Part shown: one piece after another, positions 25,618 through 36,813 of the stretch
Layout: each line of letters opens with the position of its first letter
Position numbering within the stretch: position 1 is the first letter of the stretch
Source: Candidatus Pseudothioglobus singularis PS1
GTDB taxonomy: Bacteria; Pseudomonadota; Gammaproteobacteria; PS1; Pseudothioglobaceae
DNA length: 64,000 nucleotides
Direction: 5' to 3'
Assembly (NCBI RefSeq): GCF_001281385.1
Contig: NZ_CP006911.1
Coordinates: 992,001-1,056,000 of the forward strand
The notes under the pieces: model-generated
The model's input: only the letters and a program-made list of their open reading frames with translations
What the model was told of the DNA's origin: nothing
Database searches by the model: none
Program-made: the position numbers and the translations under genes

Positions 25618-26478
25618 ATGTCTCAGCAAAAAAATCCTTCTGAAAAACTTCCACTTGTTCAGCATCTGATTGAGCTTAGAAGATCACTACTTAGATCGGT
25701 AATAGCGATTGCTATTTTCTTTTTGATACTATTTCCTTTTGCAGATGAAATCTATAACTTTATTGCTGCGCCTATTGTCCAAGCAATACCTGGCTCTAAT
25801 TTGATTGCAATTGGGGTTATCTCCCCCTTTTTAACGCCTTTAAAAATGTCCTTGATATTAGCCATCTATATTGCAATGCCCTTCCTGCTTTATCAACTCT
25901 GGATGTTTGTGGCGCCAGCACTTTATCGTCATGAAAAGAGGCTGATATTGCCGCTTGTCATTTCTTCAACAATCCTATTTTATGTGGGGCTGGTATTCTC
26001 TTTCTATGTTGTTTTCCCAGTCATCTTTGGTTTTTTAGCTGGAGTCGGCCCTGAGTCTGTTAATTTTGCGCCTGATATTCAATATTATTTAGATTTTATT
26101 CTTAAAGTGTCTTTCGCTTTTGGTGTCGCCTTCGAGGTTCCAGTTGTAACAATTCTTCTTATTATCTTTGGCATTACCACAGCTGAAAAACTTAAAAAGA
26201 ATCGCTCGTATATTATTATTGGTTCGTTTGTTCTTGGAATGATATTAACGCCTCCAGACGTCATATCACAATTCCTTATCGCTATTCCTATCTGGCTTCT
26301 ATTTGAAGCTGGCCTAGTCTTTTCTGGTTTCTTTAAGATTCGTAATAACCAAAAACCTGTATCTCAGACCCCTTTTGACAAACCAAAAGACTGGGGGAGT
26401 AAATCTCACAATGAAATGATGGACCAAATAGAAGATGAAATGAACGAAAGTGTTGTTGGGAAACAGGATAAAAAATAA
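25618..26478 (+). CDS. tatC: Twin-arginine translocase subunit TatC
   Basis: This six-helix membrane protein (286 aa) is the primary recognition site for twin-arginine signal peptides. The N-terminal LVQHLIELRRSLLRSV contains the conserved HLxELRxRL-type motif. FVAPALYRHEKRLILP and the conserved Glu in FGVAFEVPV are also present. A hydrophilic tail beyond about residue 245 is longer than in E. coli TatC. It ends 16 bases before the convergent adenine deaminase gene, with no obvious terminator between. Confidence 0.95.
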   Translation: MSQQKNPSEKLPLVQHLIELRRSLLRSVIAIAIFFLILFPFADEIYNFIAAPIVQAIPGSNLIAIGVISPFLTPLKMSLILAIYIAMPFLLYQLWMFVAPALYRHEKRLILPLVISSTILFYVGLVFSFYVVFPVIFGFLAGVGPESVNFAPDIQYYLDFILKVSFAFGVAFEVPVVTILLIIFGITTAEKLKKNRSYIIIGSFVLGMILTPPDVISQFLIAIPIWLLFEAGLVFSGFFKIRNNQKPVSQTPFDKPKDWGSKSHNEMMDQIEDEMNESVVGKQDKK

Positions 26479-26494
26479 ATAGAAATTTTTTTAG

Positions 26495-27514
<1,020 letters not shown>

Positions 27515-27573
27515 TCAAATAAAAATAATTCTATAGATATTACTATAAAGGATTAATACTAACAAAAATATTT

Positions 27574-28650
27574 TTAATTTGGGAATTGGCTTTCAATACC
27601 TTCAACATAAAACTGCATTCCCATTAAGTCAGCAATTGGAGCAGTCTCACCTGCTCCTAGCCATGGCGTTCCATCTTGTTTATTAATTGGCCCAGTAAAT
27701 GGATCAACTTTTTCCATAGCAAAATCAATGATTGCTTTCATTGCGTCATTCTTAATGTCAGTAGGTATTTTTTGATTCATCGGTGCAAACTTAACCATCC
27801 CTTGTTTAATCCCTTCAAAAGAATCTGCTGAAGTCCAAGTACCATCCCTAACAGCCTTTACTCGCTCAACATAATAAGGACCCCAATCATTAATAATGCC
27901 TGTCAGTTGTGCATTTGGGCCCCATTTACGCATATCAGAAGCCTGGCCAAATGCAAATACTCCCTTATCTTCTGCAGTTGTCATTACAGCAGTCGAAGCG
28001 GTATGCTGAAAAAGTACATCTGCGCCTTGAGCAATGAGAGCATTTGCAGCATTTGATTCCTTACCTGGGTCAAACCATGTATAGACCCATATAATCTTCA
28101 TCTCAATATTAGGATTAACGGACTTAGCAGCTAGAAAAGCAGAATTAATATCTCGAATTACCTCTGGAATTGGAAATGATGCAACCCATCCAATAATATT
28201 ATTCTTTGTCATCCCACCCGCAATTCTCCCTAGAACGTGCCTTCCTTCATAAAATTTAGCTTGGTAGTTCGCCACATTCTTAGAAGGCATATAACCAGTT
28301 GCATGCTCAAACTTAACATTAGGATAACGCTTTGCAACATTTGCAGTAGGATTCATGTAACCGAATGATGTTGTAAAAACTATGTCATTTTTTCGAGCAA
28401 GACTTGTAATAACGCGTTCAGAGTCTGAATCTTCAGGAACATTCTCTACTTCAGTTATGATCACATCATCACCCAAAACTTTTTTTAAGTGGATAACTCC
28501 ATTGTGATGAGCATATGTCCATCCATGATCACCAATTGGGGTTACGTAGACAAAAGCTGCCTTGACCGGAGTTGCGAAGATATTTGTTGAAATTGACATG
28601 AGGGAGGTTAATAGAGAAAACATCAAAGTTCTAATTATTATTTTAGACAT
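27574..28650 (-). CDS. BMP-family periplasmic binding protein, second tandem copy
   Basis: This basic membrane protein (BMP/Med) family substrate-binding protein has 358 aa and an N-terminal signal peptide (cleavage near IFA-TPV). It is clearly a paralogue of the next protein upstream: the segments VKAAFVY, ERVITSLARKNDI, FTTSFGYMNPT, QGMVKFAPMNQ and GPINKQDG are shared. It lies after a terminator-like hairpin, so it may be expressed less than its neighbour. Family members bind nucleosides or purine bases; the surrounding enzymes suggest a purine base or related compound. Differences between the copies may give different ligand ranges. Confidence 0.87.
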   Translation of the reverse strand: MSKIIIRTLMFSLLTSLMSISTNIFATPVKAAFVYVTPIGDHGWTYAHHNGVIHLKKVLGDDVIITEVENVPEDSDSERVITSLARKNDIVFTTSFGYMNPTANVAKRYPNVKFEHATGYMPSKNVANYQAKFYEGRHVLGRIAGGMTKNNIIGWVASFPIPEVIRDINSAFLAAKSVNPNIEMKIIWVYTWFDPGKESNAANALIAQGADVLFQHTASTAVMTTAEDKGVFAFGQASDMRKWGPNAQLTGIINDWGPYYVERVKAVRDGTWTSADSFEGIKQGMVKFAPMNQKIPTDIKNDAMKAIIDFAMEKVDPFTGPINKQDGTPWLGAGETAPIADLMGMQFYVEGIESQFPN

Positions 28651-28676
28651 ATAAATTTTTTTGTTACGTTATTGAT

Positions 28677-28718
28677 AAAAAAAATCGCGCCTCAAGTATA
28701 CCCTTGAGACGCGATTTT
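28677..28718. terminator. Bidirectional hairpin between the two tandem binding-protein genes
   Basis: AAATCGCG and CGCGATTT flank a near-complementary CTCAAG/CTTGAG extension with a short loop. T-runs lie on both sides, including seven T after the stem on the minus strand. It follows the first binding-protein gene and precedes the second copy, consistent with an attenuator. Confidence 0.8.
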
Positions 28719-28742
28719 TATTTTAATTAAATGGACTTTTTC

Positions 28743-29825
28743 TTAGTTCGGGTACTTACTGTCAATACCTTCTACATAGAAATCCATAGTTAGTAGATCT
28801 GGGTAGTTTGGAGGAGTTTCACCTTCAGCTAACCATGGAGAACCATCTTGCTTATTAATTGGTCCTGTAAATGGATGAATAGCACCCATAGACAAGTCAA
28901 TAATTGTTTTCATAGCTTCATTTTTAACATCAATAGGCATATTTTGGTTCATTGGAGCAAATTTAACCATACCTTGCTTCACGCCATCAAATACGTCAAC
29001 TGACTCCCAAGTCCCATCTTTTACAGCTTGAACTCTATCAAGGTAGTAAGGACCCCAGTCATCAATGATTCCAGTTAACTGAGCGTTCATACCCCATTCA
29101 CGCATATCAGATGCTTGACCAAATGCATGAATACCTTTCTCCTCAGCAACCGTCATTGGAGCAGTAGAGTCAGTATGCTGCATTAAGATATCAGCGCCTT
29201 GTGCGATTAGAGCATTTGCTGCGTCCGCCTCTTTGCCTGGATCGTACCAAGTGTATACCCAAACGATTTTCATTGTTACATCAGGGTTAACAGATTTAGC
29301 CGCTAAATATGCTGAATTAATACCTCTAATTACTTCAGGAATTGGGAAAGAAGCAATGTAACCAATTACATTATTCTTTGTCATTCTTCCAGCAATCTTG
29401 CCAATAACATGTCTACCCTCATAAAATCTTGCTGAGTAAACTGAAACGTTATCTTCACGCATATATCCTGTTGCATGCTCAAACTTTACATTTGGATAGC
29501 GTTTAGCAACTTTAATAGTTGGATTCATGTAACCAAATGACGTTGTAAAAATAATATCATTTTTACGTGCAAGGCTAGTAATAACACGCTCAGAGTCAGA
29601 GTTCTCTTCAACACTCTCCACTGTTGTTATGATTACATCATCACCCATCTTTTCTTTTACATATTTTGCACCTTGGTCATGTGCAAAAGTCCATCCATGA
29701 TCTCCTGTTGGACCAATATATACAAAAGCGGCTTTAACAGGATCAGCAGAGACACTCCCAGTGAATGCGAGAACCACGCTTAAAATCGAGAGCTTTAAGA
29801 CACTCGAAAATCTTCGATTAGACAT
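28743..29825 (-). CDS. BMP-family periplasmic binding protein, first tandem copy
   Basis: This 360-aa BMP-family binding protein has a signal peptide (cleavage near VSA-DPV) and a strong upstream AAGGAG ribosome-binding site. It carries the family segments FVYIGPTGDHGW, GYMNPTIKVAKRYPNV and FYEGRHVIGKIAG. It follows the two permease genes and ATPase gene of the same importer. The BMP group binds nucleosides, purine bases or other ligands. In this operon purine bases such as xanthine or guanine are the most likely cargo. Confidence 0.9.
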   Translation of the reverse strand: MSNRRFSSVLKLSILSVVLAFTGSVSADPVKAAFVYIGPTGDHGWTFAHDQGAKYVKEKMGDDVIITTVESVEENSDSERVITSLARKNDIIFTTSFGYMNPTIKVAKRYPNVKFEHATGYMREDNVSVYSARFYEGRHVIGKIAGRMTKNNVIGYIASFPIPEVIRGINSAYLAAKSVNPDVTMKIVWVYTWYDPGKEADAANALIAQGADILMQHTDSTAPMTVAEEKGIHAFGQASDMREWGMNAQLTGIIDDWGPYYLDRVQAVKDGTWESVDVFDGVKQGMVKFAPMNQNMPIDVKNEAMKTIIDLSMGAIHPFTGPINKQDGSPWLAEGETPPNYPDLLTMDFYVEGIDSKYPN

Positions 29826-29897
29826 ACTTTTTCTCCTTTTAGTTATTTAACAAATTTTCTTACTTCTTCTTACTTTTTTACAAATAAATTCAGCAAA

Positions 29898-30827
29898 CTA
29901 AGTTGTTGAATGAAATATTCTACCCAAACAATTAGGAACTGTGCGATTTGTTTTATTTTTTAACCTCATTCTTAAACTAACCAGAATAACAATGGTAGCC
30001 AGGTAAGGTAGCATCGATAAGTATTGGGCACTAATCCTAATATCAAAACCCTGTGCATGAAGCTGAAGAACTGTAATTCCACCAAATAATACTGCACCTA
30101 AGATTACTCTAAACGGCTGCCATGAAGCAAAAACAACCAATCCTATTGCAATCCAACCTCTTCCAGCAGTCATCCCTTCACCCCAAATAGGTACCTGAAC
30201 AAGGGACAAGAAAGCTCCACCAAGTCCAGCCATTGCACCTCCAAATAAAATCGCCATAAAACGATAAAGAACAACATTATGGCCAATAGCATGAGCAGCA
30301 TCATGGTTATCACCTATCGCACGCAAAATTAAACCTTGTTTAGTTTTAAATAAAAACCACCAAACTATATAAACCATAAAAAATGCAAGGTAAATAAGTG
30401 GATTAAGCGAAAAAAGCGATGGCCCTATATACGGTATTTCAGACAGTATTGGAATATAGATTGGACCAATAAGGTCGATTGTTACCTCGGTGTACTCTCT
30501 TCCGGCAAATGCAGCAAAACCTAATCCAAAAAGGGTTAGTGCTAGTCCAGTTGCTACCTGGTTGGTTAGTAAAAATTGAGTTAAAAAAGCGAAAATTGAG
30601 GCAATTACCATTCCAGCTACAAGTGCTGCAAGAACAGCTAAATAAGCATTATTAGTATGAGATATAACAACGAAACCAAGAAGAGCTCCGACAATCATCA
30701 TACCCTCAACACCTAGGTTTAAAACTCCTGAACGCTCAACCAATAGTGCTCCTATAGCCGCAAAAATAAGGGGCGCTGAAGCAACCATTATTCCAATAAA
30801 TATTTCAATTAACAAGTTTTCAATCAT
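29898..30827 (-). CDS. Purine/nucleoside ABC transporter permease (second subunit)
   Basis: This 309-aa multi-spanning permease belongs to the BPD_transp_2 group (YufQ/NupQ-like). The N-terminal GALLVERSGVLNLGVEGMM is the typical signature of this half of BMP-linked importers, and RAIGDNHDAAHAIG marks the cytoplasmic coupling loop. It starts five bases after the partner permease stop. It is predicted to work with the ATPase at 31900 and the BMP binding proteins downstream. Confidence 0.9.
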   Translation of the reverse strand: MIENLLIEIFIGIMVASAPLIFAAIGALLVERSGVLNLGVEGMMIVGALLGFVVISHTNNAYLAVLAALVAGMVIASIFAFLTQFLLTNQVATGLALTLFGLGFAAFAGREYTEVTIDLIGPIYIPILSEIPYIGPSLFSLNPLIYLAFFMVYIVWWFLFKTKQGLILRAIGDNHDAAHAIGHNVVLYRFMAILFGGAMAGLGGAFLSLVQVPIWGEGMTAGRGWIAIGLVVFASWQPFRVILGAVLFGGITVLQLHAQGFDIRISAQYLSMLPYLATIVILVSLRMRLKNKTNRTVPNCLGRIFHSTT

Positions 30828-30832
30828 AGTCT

Positions 30833-31903
30833 TTAATTATTTTTTTTAAAAAGGACAACTTTGTATTTAATTAATATGTCGCATGCTAGAAAATAAAAAA
30901 GAAGCATGCCTTGAAAAATTTGAGTTATTGAGCTCGGTAAATTGTAATCTATTTGAACATTTTCACCTCCCACATAGCTCAGTGCAATAAGTAGTGCTGA
31001 AAACAATATCCCAACGGGATGAAGCCGTGCTAGAAAGGCTACAATAATTGCAGTGAAGCCATAAAATTGAGGCAGACCCGGAGTGAGCTGCCCTGCTGGA
31101 CCTGATGCTTCAAATAAGCCAGCGAGTCCCGCCAAACCTCCAGAGATCAATAAGGAGTACCATACAGTCTTATTATCATCAAAACCTGCAAATTTAGCTG
31201 CTCGAGGTGCACTTCCAGAGATTTTAATTTGCATTCCAAACATATGCTTCTTTATTCCAAACCATGCTAAGAATGAGAGAAGAATTGCAACAATCAAGCC
31301 AATATGTAAGCGGGTGCTTTCCCAGATGATAGGCAGCATTGCGCTATCATGAAACATTCGACTTTCTGGAAAATTAAAACCTGATGGATTTCTTAAGGGT
31401 CCTTGGAGCATAGCTTGTAAAAACAATACAGCAACATAAGTCAACATTAAGGTTACAAGAATTTCATTAACCTGATATTTGATACGAAGGAAAGCAGCGA
31501 TACTTGCATAAAGCATTCCACCAAGAATGCCAGCTATAGCCATCAATGGTAAAAGCCAAAAGCCTTCAACATTATAGAAATACAGTCCAACGGTGCCACC
31601 CGCAATACCGCCCATTACAAATTGACCTTCTGCTCCAATATTCCAAATTCCGGCTCTAAAGCCGATCGACAAACCAAGTCCAATAATCATCAATGGAGTT
31701 GCTTTGACTAGGAGCTCAGAGAAATAGTATGAATCCAGAAGGGGCTCAGCAAATAATGTGAAAAATACGCTAGAAACTGGAATATCTTCTAAGATAAAAA
31801 GGAAGATGACTAATGCAGAGAGTGCAGTAAGTGTAAGCGCAATGATTGGTGATAATATGATCATCGCTTTTGAGTTTTCTGCTCTTGGAATTAGTTTGAT
31901 CAT
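30833..31903 (-). CDS. Purine/nucleoside ABC transporter permease (first subunit)
   Basis: This 356-aa permease of the BPD_transp_2 family (YufP/NupP-like) has SIGFRAGIWNIGAEGQFVMGG, split as GFRAGIWNIGAEGQ plus the following helix, the signature of this subunit type. ISGSAPRAAKFAGFD forms the coupling loop. It overlaps the ATPase gene by four bases and precedes the second permease. Confidence 0.9.
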   Translation of the reverse strand: MIKLIPRAENSKAMIILSPIIALTLTALSALVIFLFILEDIPVSSVFFTLFAEPLLDSYYFSELLVKATPLMIIGLGLSIGFRAGIWNIGAEGQFVMGGIAGGTVGLYFYNVEGFWLLPLMAIAGILGGMLYASIAAFLRIKYQVNEILVTLMLTYVAVLFLQAMLQGPLRNPSGFNFPESRMFHDSAMLPIIWESTRLHIGLIVAILLSFLAWFGIKKHMFGMQIKISGSAPRAAKFAGFDDNKTVWYSLLISGGLAGLAGLFEASGPAGQLTPGLPQFYGFTAIIVAFLARLHPVGILFSALLIALSYVGGENVQIDYNLPSSITQIFQGMLLFYFLACDILIKYKVVLFKKNN

Positions 31904-33399
31904 GATTTATGACCTCCTACCATCAGCTGTGAAATTTTCTCTAAGCCACCTTTTTTCATATCGACTGCTTCTGAAAGACTACCCTCTGAAAGAACATGAA
32001 TTTGTTCACATAGACTTAAAATTTCATCCAAATCTTGGGAGATAATTAAAACTGCAGACCCTTGATCTGCCAGGGATATTAAAGATTGATGAATGTTGTT
32101 GGCTGACCCTGCGTCAACGCCCCATGTTGGCTGAGCAACTATTATTAGTTTTGGTTTTCTAATGAGCTCCCTTCCCACCATAAATTTCTGTAAATTTCCC
32201 CCAGATAAGGATTTGGCAAGCATTCTACTTGAGGGAGTTTGGACATCAAAGTCACTTATCACTTGATCTGAAAAACGCGTAACAGCCTTCCAATCAATAA
32301 CACCATTCGATGTCATTCCTTCAGACTCTGGTCGACTCAATAACATATTCTCATCAAGTGTCATATCTGGAACGGCGCCATGACCTAGTCGCTCCTCAGG
32401 AACAAAAAACATCGAAAGTTGTCTTCTTTCGTGCGAGTTTAGTGAACCAATGTCTTCACCATCAAAAGTCAAAACATTATCTGCAGATGACTTTTCACCT
32501 ATGAGAAGCTCCATTAATTCGTCTTGCCCATTTCCCGCAACTCCTGCAATTCCAACGATACTTCCTTGTTTCATTGTTAAAGAGATATCATGCAAGTGAA
32601 CGCCATACATGTCGTCACTTTTACGACTTAAATTTTTAATTGAGAAGATATCTGAACCAATATTAATATTAGTTCTGGCCAATTCTGTTAGTTTTTTTCC
32701 AATCATCATTTCAGCGAGCTCTTTTTGAGTGTGCTCTTGTGGAATGCAGCTTTGGACTAACTTTCCTCCTCTTAAGATTGTAGCTTCAATACAGATCTCG
32801 CGAACCTCTTCAAGTTTGTGAGAAATATATAAAATAGCACAGCCATCGTCAGCAAGTTTATTAAGTGTCAAAAAGAGATCGGAAACTTCCTGTGGGGTTA
32901 AAACAGAAGTGGGTTCATCCATAATAAGAAGCTTCGGATTTTGAATTAAACATCGAATAATTTCTACTCTCTGGCGCTCACCTACAGAGAGGTCTCCAAC
33001 AACTTGTTGGGGATTAACATCGAGGCCATATTGCTTTGAGTATTTTAAGATCTCATCTGTAAAGTTTTCATTTAGACCGACTTTATCAAGGCCCAAGATA
33101 ATGTTTTCTTCAACCGTCAGAGACTCAAATAAAGAGAAATGCTGGAACACCATTGCAATACCATTCTCTCTGGCCTCAAAAGGACTCTTTGGACTGTACT
33201 TCTCACCAGCCCATTTCATCTGACCTGCATCTGGCATCAAGGAGCCATAGATAATCTTTACTAGGGTGGATTTGCCTGCACCATTCTCCCCAAGCAGTGC
33301 GTGAATGGATGAACTCTTAATACTTAAAGAGACATCGTCATTCGCCTTAAGGTCTCCATAAGATTTAGTGATATTTGAAATTTCTAATTGATACTTCAT
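31900..33399 (-). CDS. Purine/nucleoside ABC transporter ATPase, two nucleotide-binding domains
   Basis: This 499-aa ATPase has tandem ABC domains, as in ribose- and BMP-type importers. The first domain has Walker A GENGAGKST, signature LSVGERQRVEI and Walker B LLIMDEPTS. The second domain has the degenerate GVAGNGQDEL in place of a canonical Walker A, and the signature LSGGNLQK, the usual asymmetry in this family. It overlaps xdhC by four bases at its start, tying transport to xanthine dehydrogenase maturation in one transcript. Confidence 0.92.
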   Translation of the reverse strand: MKYQLEISNITKSYGDLKANDDVSLSIKSSSIHALLGENGAGKSTLVKIIYGSLMPDAGQMKWAGEKYSPKSPFEARENGIAMVFQHFSLFESLTVEENIILGLDKVGLNENFTDEILKYSKQYGLDVNPQQVVGDLSVGERQRVEIIRCLIQNPKLLIMDEPTSVLTPQEVSDLFLTLNKLADDGCAILYISHKLEEVREICIEATILRGGKLVQSCIPQEHTQKELAEMMIGKKLTELARTNINIGSDIFSIKNLSRKSDDMYGVHLHDISLTMKQGSIVGIAGVAGNGQDELMELLIGEKSSADNVLTFDGEDIGSLNSHERRQLSMFFVPEERLGHGAVPDMTLDENMLLSRPESEGMTSNGVIDWKAVTRFSDQVISDFDVQTPSSRMLAKSLSGGNLQKFMVGRELIRKPKLIIVAQPTWGVDAGSANNIHQSLISLADQGSAVLIISQDLDEILSLCEQIHVLSEGSLSEAVDMKKGGLEKISQLMVGGHKS

Positions 33400-34490
33400 G
33401 ATAATTCAGATTGTTTTTTATTTTCAATAAAATTAATCAAATCCATTGCTATTGTTATGGCAATAGAGGTGGGTGATTTTAAAAGTTTCTGTTTTTCACC
33501 AATCGGACAAGTAAATTTATCAATTACATCCTTTGAATAATTTTTTTGAGCAAAGCGATCTCTAAATTTTCTCCCCTTAATCGATGAACCAATCATACCC
33601 AAATAACTAAAGTTATTTTGAATAATCATCTTCTCACAAATTTCAAAATCAATTTGATGGCTATAAGTAATAACCAAAGTATAAATCTCATTTGGTAAAT
33701 CCGCCATACTAGTCAGAAAGTCATCACAAATAATATTAATTTGAGAGGTATCACCAACATATTGATCAAACTGCTCCTGTCTATCATCGATCCAATACAG
33801 CTTAATTGGAAGGTTGATTATTATGGGCATCAACGCTCTAGAGATATGACCCGCCCCAAAGACTACCACGGGCAAAACCTCGCTCGAGTTAACTTTCTCA
33901 AGTAAAACTTGAGCCTTAGTCTCTGAGTCATCCTCAAATTCAACGATAGTTGGGCTTTGAGCGCTCTGCATCAAATTTGAAGCGCTTTCCTCTATAAAGT
34001 TTGATAATTTTTTATTACCAAGAGAGGAGTAAAAATTGTTGTTTGTGTAAATACACTTTTGAGTACTTGAGTGATTTTTTTTATCAATATCAATGATTGT
34101 TGCCAAAATAAAATCTTCGCCCTTTTTATAGAGAGCTGATACTTGTTCAATCCACGAATTATTATGACTTAAGCCTTCATCATCGTCTATAAAGCTTTCA
34201 AATAACACCTTAACATAGCCGCCACAACATTGCCCCAATGTTGCGCCTAGTGGATACTTGACGAGTTGCCGAGTATTCATTTTTTGACCTAACATCTCTT
34301 TAGCAAATGCAAGCGATTTAAACTCTAGATTGCCACCACCAATACTCCCAAATGAATTCTCATTCTTCGTGAAAACAATCTTGTCTCCATTCCTACATGG
34401 CGTTGAACCTTTTGTAGCAATAATGGTCAATAAAACAAACCCATTATTCAATGAAATTTCTGTTTTTACAGGGTCAAGCCAACTATCCAT
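33396..34490 (-). CDS. xdhC: Xanthine dehydrogenase accessory protein XdhC
   Basis: XdhC proteins bind, sulfurate and insert the molybdenum cofactor into xanthine dehydrogenase. This 364-aa protein has the XdhC/CoxI N-terminal features TKGSTPCRNGDKI and GSIGGGNLE, the Cys pair LGQCCGGYV, and a C-terminal Rossmann part with VVFGAGHISRAL and YLGMIGSSIKGR. It follows xdhB by ten bases and overlaps the transporter ATPase gene by four. Confidence 0.92.
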   Translation of the reverse strand: MDSWLDPVKTEISLNNGFVLLTIIATKGSTPCRNGDKIVFTKNENSFGSIGGGNLEFKSLAFAKEMLGQKMNTRQLVKYPLGATLGQCCGGYVKVLFESFIDDDEGLSHNNSWIEQVSALYKKGEDFILATIIDIDKKNHSSTQKCIYTNNNFYSSLGNKKLSNFIEESASNLMQSAQSPTIVEFEDDSETKAQVLLEKVNSSEVLPVVVFGAGHISRALMPIIINLPIKLYWIDDRQEQFDQYVGDTSQINIICDDFLTSMADLPNEIYTLVITYSHQIDFEICEKMIIQNNFSYLGMIGSSIKGRKFRDRFAQKNYSKDVIDKFTCPIGEKQKLLKSPTSIAITIAMDLINFIENKKQSELS

Positions 34491-34500
34491 ATCTTTCTAC

Positions 34501-36813
34501 TTATGACCGCTTATTCAGACTAAAAAATACTTCCTCAAAATTTGCAGGTGCATTTAGCCCTGTTTTATTTGTTTCATCTGCATTATAAATAGCATTTTTT
34601 AACGCAAGCCAGGTTGAGATAGCAAGCATAAGTGGGGGCTCACCAACTGCTTTTGATTTATGAATTGTATTTTCATGATTTGAAATATTTGGTTTAATTT
34701 TGACCTCAAAGTGTTCAGGAGTATCTCCTATTGCAGGTATTTTATAAGTTGAGGCGCCCATTGTTAGCAATGCTCCGGAATCATTCCATTTCAGTTCCTC
34801 AGAGCAAAGCCAGCCCATGCCTTGAATAAACCCTCCAACTATTTGTCCCATATCAATTGCAGGATTAAGCGAGGCACCAACATCATGCAAAATATCTACT
34901 GCTAAAAGTTTGTATTCACCAGTCAAACAGTCGACTATAACCTCGCTAACGCATGCACCATATGAATAATAAAAAAAAGGACGACCTTTTTGTTTAATAG
35001 CATCGAAATAAATCTTTGGGGTTTTATAGAAGCCATTACTAAATAGCTCAACTCTATTTAAATATGCTGTTAATACAAATTCGTCAAATGCTATCCTTTT
35101 CTTACCAACAGTAACAAAAGAGTCTTTAAACTCAATGTCATCATTACCTTCACCATAGAAATCTTGGGCAAAGACAGTTAAATTTTTCTTAATACGAAGG
35201 CAAGCCTCTCTAGCGGCCATTCCATTTAAATCTGAACCTGAAGAAGCAGCTGTTGGAGATGTATTGGGTACCTTTGCAGTCGAGGTTGCTGAAACCTTTA
35301 CACGTTCTAAATTAACTCCAAACTCATTAGCAACAACCTGAGCAACCTTAATAAATAGACCTTGACCCATTTCAGTTCCGCCATGATTTATATATATACT
35401 GCCATCTTTATAGATATTTACCAATGCCCCTGCTTGATTCAATAACTGAGTAGTAAAAGAAATACCAAATTTAACAGGAGAGAAAGCCAATCCCTTTTTG
35501 AGATATGTATTATTCTTATTAAAATTCTTAATACTCTCTCTTCTAGCCAAATACTGACTATCATCTATGAGTTCACTTGTAATCTCGTTAACAATATTAT
35601 CTTCAACAACTTGATCATATGGCGTTACATTATTTGTTTCCTTTTGATAATAGTTTAATTGTCTAATCTCAAGTGGATCGACACCAATATTCATAGCTAT
35701 TTCTTCAATAATATTTTCTATAGCAAGCATGCCTTGAGGTCCACCAAATCCTCTAAATGCGGTATTTGAAGCAGTATTTGTTTTGCATAGGAAGCCCCTA
35801 AAAGTAGCATTTGGTAAGAAATATGCATTATCAGCATGGAATAGGGCTCTAGAGACTATTGCTTTTGAGAGATCGAGTGAGTATCCACATCTTGCAGCAA
35901 GATCAACTTCAATTCCTAAAATCCTACCATCATCATCATAGCCAACTTTATAGTTCGCTTTGAAATCATGTCTCTTTCCAGTCATCAAAATATCATCTTT
36001 CCTTGAAAGCCTAGCCTTTATTGGGAGCTTAGTCTGGTTTGCAAAAATTGCACAAACGCATGCTAGCTGAGATGAATCAGTCTCTTTACCACCAAAGCCA
36101 CCTCCCATTCTTCGAGTAACTACTTCAATTGCATTCTGTGGAACATCCAGAACATGTGCTACTAAATGCTGAACTTCAGTTGGATTTTGAGTAGAAGAGT
36201 GAACTACCATTTCATTATCCTCTGTTGGAATTGCAAAGGCGACCTGCCCCTCAAGGTAATAATGCTCTTGGCCTCCAATAGAAATGCTGCCATCTAGCTT
36301 ATTTTTTGATGAGTCAATAGCTTTATTTGAGTCTCCTGTAGAGACAATTATTGGCTCATCAAGAAAGCTTTTTTTAGCCATTGCCTGATCAATAGTCACA
36401 ACTGCCTCAAGCTCTTTTACATCTGTGGTAATTAGCAGTGCCGCTGCTCTTGCATTTTCATGACTATCAGCCAAGACAGCAGCGATTGCTTGACCATAAA
36501 ATAAAACCTCTTCATCAGCTAAAATAGGCTCATCATGTTTAATTGCCCCTATGTAAAGATTTTCTATGTCTTTTGCCAAGAGAATACTATGAACGCCCTC
36601 AGCCTCCTTAGCGCTTGAAATATCAATCTTATTTATTTTTCCATGAGCGACCTCACTTAATGCAAAGGCGACATGAAGAGTACCTTTTGGAGCTGGCATA
36701 TCATCAATATAAGCCGCACTTCCTTGGACATGCATATGAGCACTATCATGAGCAATAGATTCGCCAATTATTGAGCTTTTAAGCTGAGAAGAATTTTTGG
36801 TGCTTTTATTAAT
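34501..36813 (-). CDS. xdhB: Xanthine dehydrogenase molybdopterin-binding subunit
   Basis: This large subunit oxidises hypoxanthine and xanthine to urate at the molybdenum site. Mo-pterin binding and catalytic elements are present: GQEHYYLEGQ, RRMGGGFGGKE, FRGFGGPQG and the C-terminal active-site Glu in AVGEPPLMLAIS. The first ATG on the strand (36735) falls inside a conserved region: in-frame translation upstream reads IIGESIAHDSAHMHVQGSAAY when joined across that ATG, matching the N-terminus expected of XdhB. No ATG, GTG or TTG exists between the upstream in-frame stop (36820-36822) and 36735, so I place the start at an ATT at 36813, nine bases after AGGGAG, giving about 770 aa. A sequencing error is the alternative. 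Confidence 0.88.
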   Translation of the reverse strand: MNKSTKNSSQLKSSIIGESIAHDSAHMHVQGSAAYIDDMPAPKGTLHVAFALSEVAHGKINKIDISSAKEAEGVHSILLAKDIENLYIGAIKHDEPILADEEVLFYGQAIAAVLADSHENARAAALLITTDVKELEAVVTIDQAMAKKSFLDEPIIVSTGDSNKAIDSSKNKLDGSISIGGQEHYYLEGQVAFAIPTEDNEMVVHSSTQNPTEVQHLVAHVLDVPQNAIEVVTRRMGGGFGGKETDSSQLACVCAIFANQTKLPIKARLSRKDDILMTGKRHDFKANYKVGYDDDGRILGIEVDLAARCGYSLDLSKAIVSRALFHADNAYFLPNATFRGFLCKTNTASNTAFRGFGGPQGMLAIENIIEEIAMNIGVDPLEIRQLNYYQKETNNVTPYDQVVEDNIVNEITSELIDDSQYLARRESIKNFNKNNTYLKKGLAFSPVKFGISFTTQLLNQAGALVNIYKDGSIYINHGGTEMGQGLFIKVAQVVANEFGVNLERVKVSATSTAKVPNTSPTAASSGSDLNGMAAREACLRIKKNLTVFAQDFYGEGNDDIEFKDSFVTVGKKRIAFDEFVLTAYLNRVELFSNGFYKTPKIYFDAIKQKGRPFFYYSYGACVSEVIVDCLTGEYKLLAVDILHDVGASLNPAIDMGQIVGGFIQGMGWLCSEELKWNDSGALLTMGASTYKIPAIGDTPEHFEVKIKPNISNHENTIHKSKAVGEPPLMLAISTWLALKNAIYNADETNKTGLNAPANFEEVFFSLNKRS

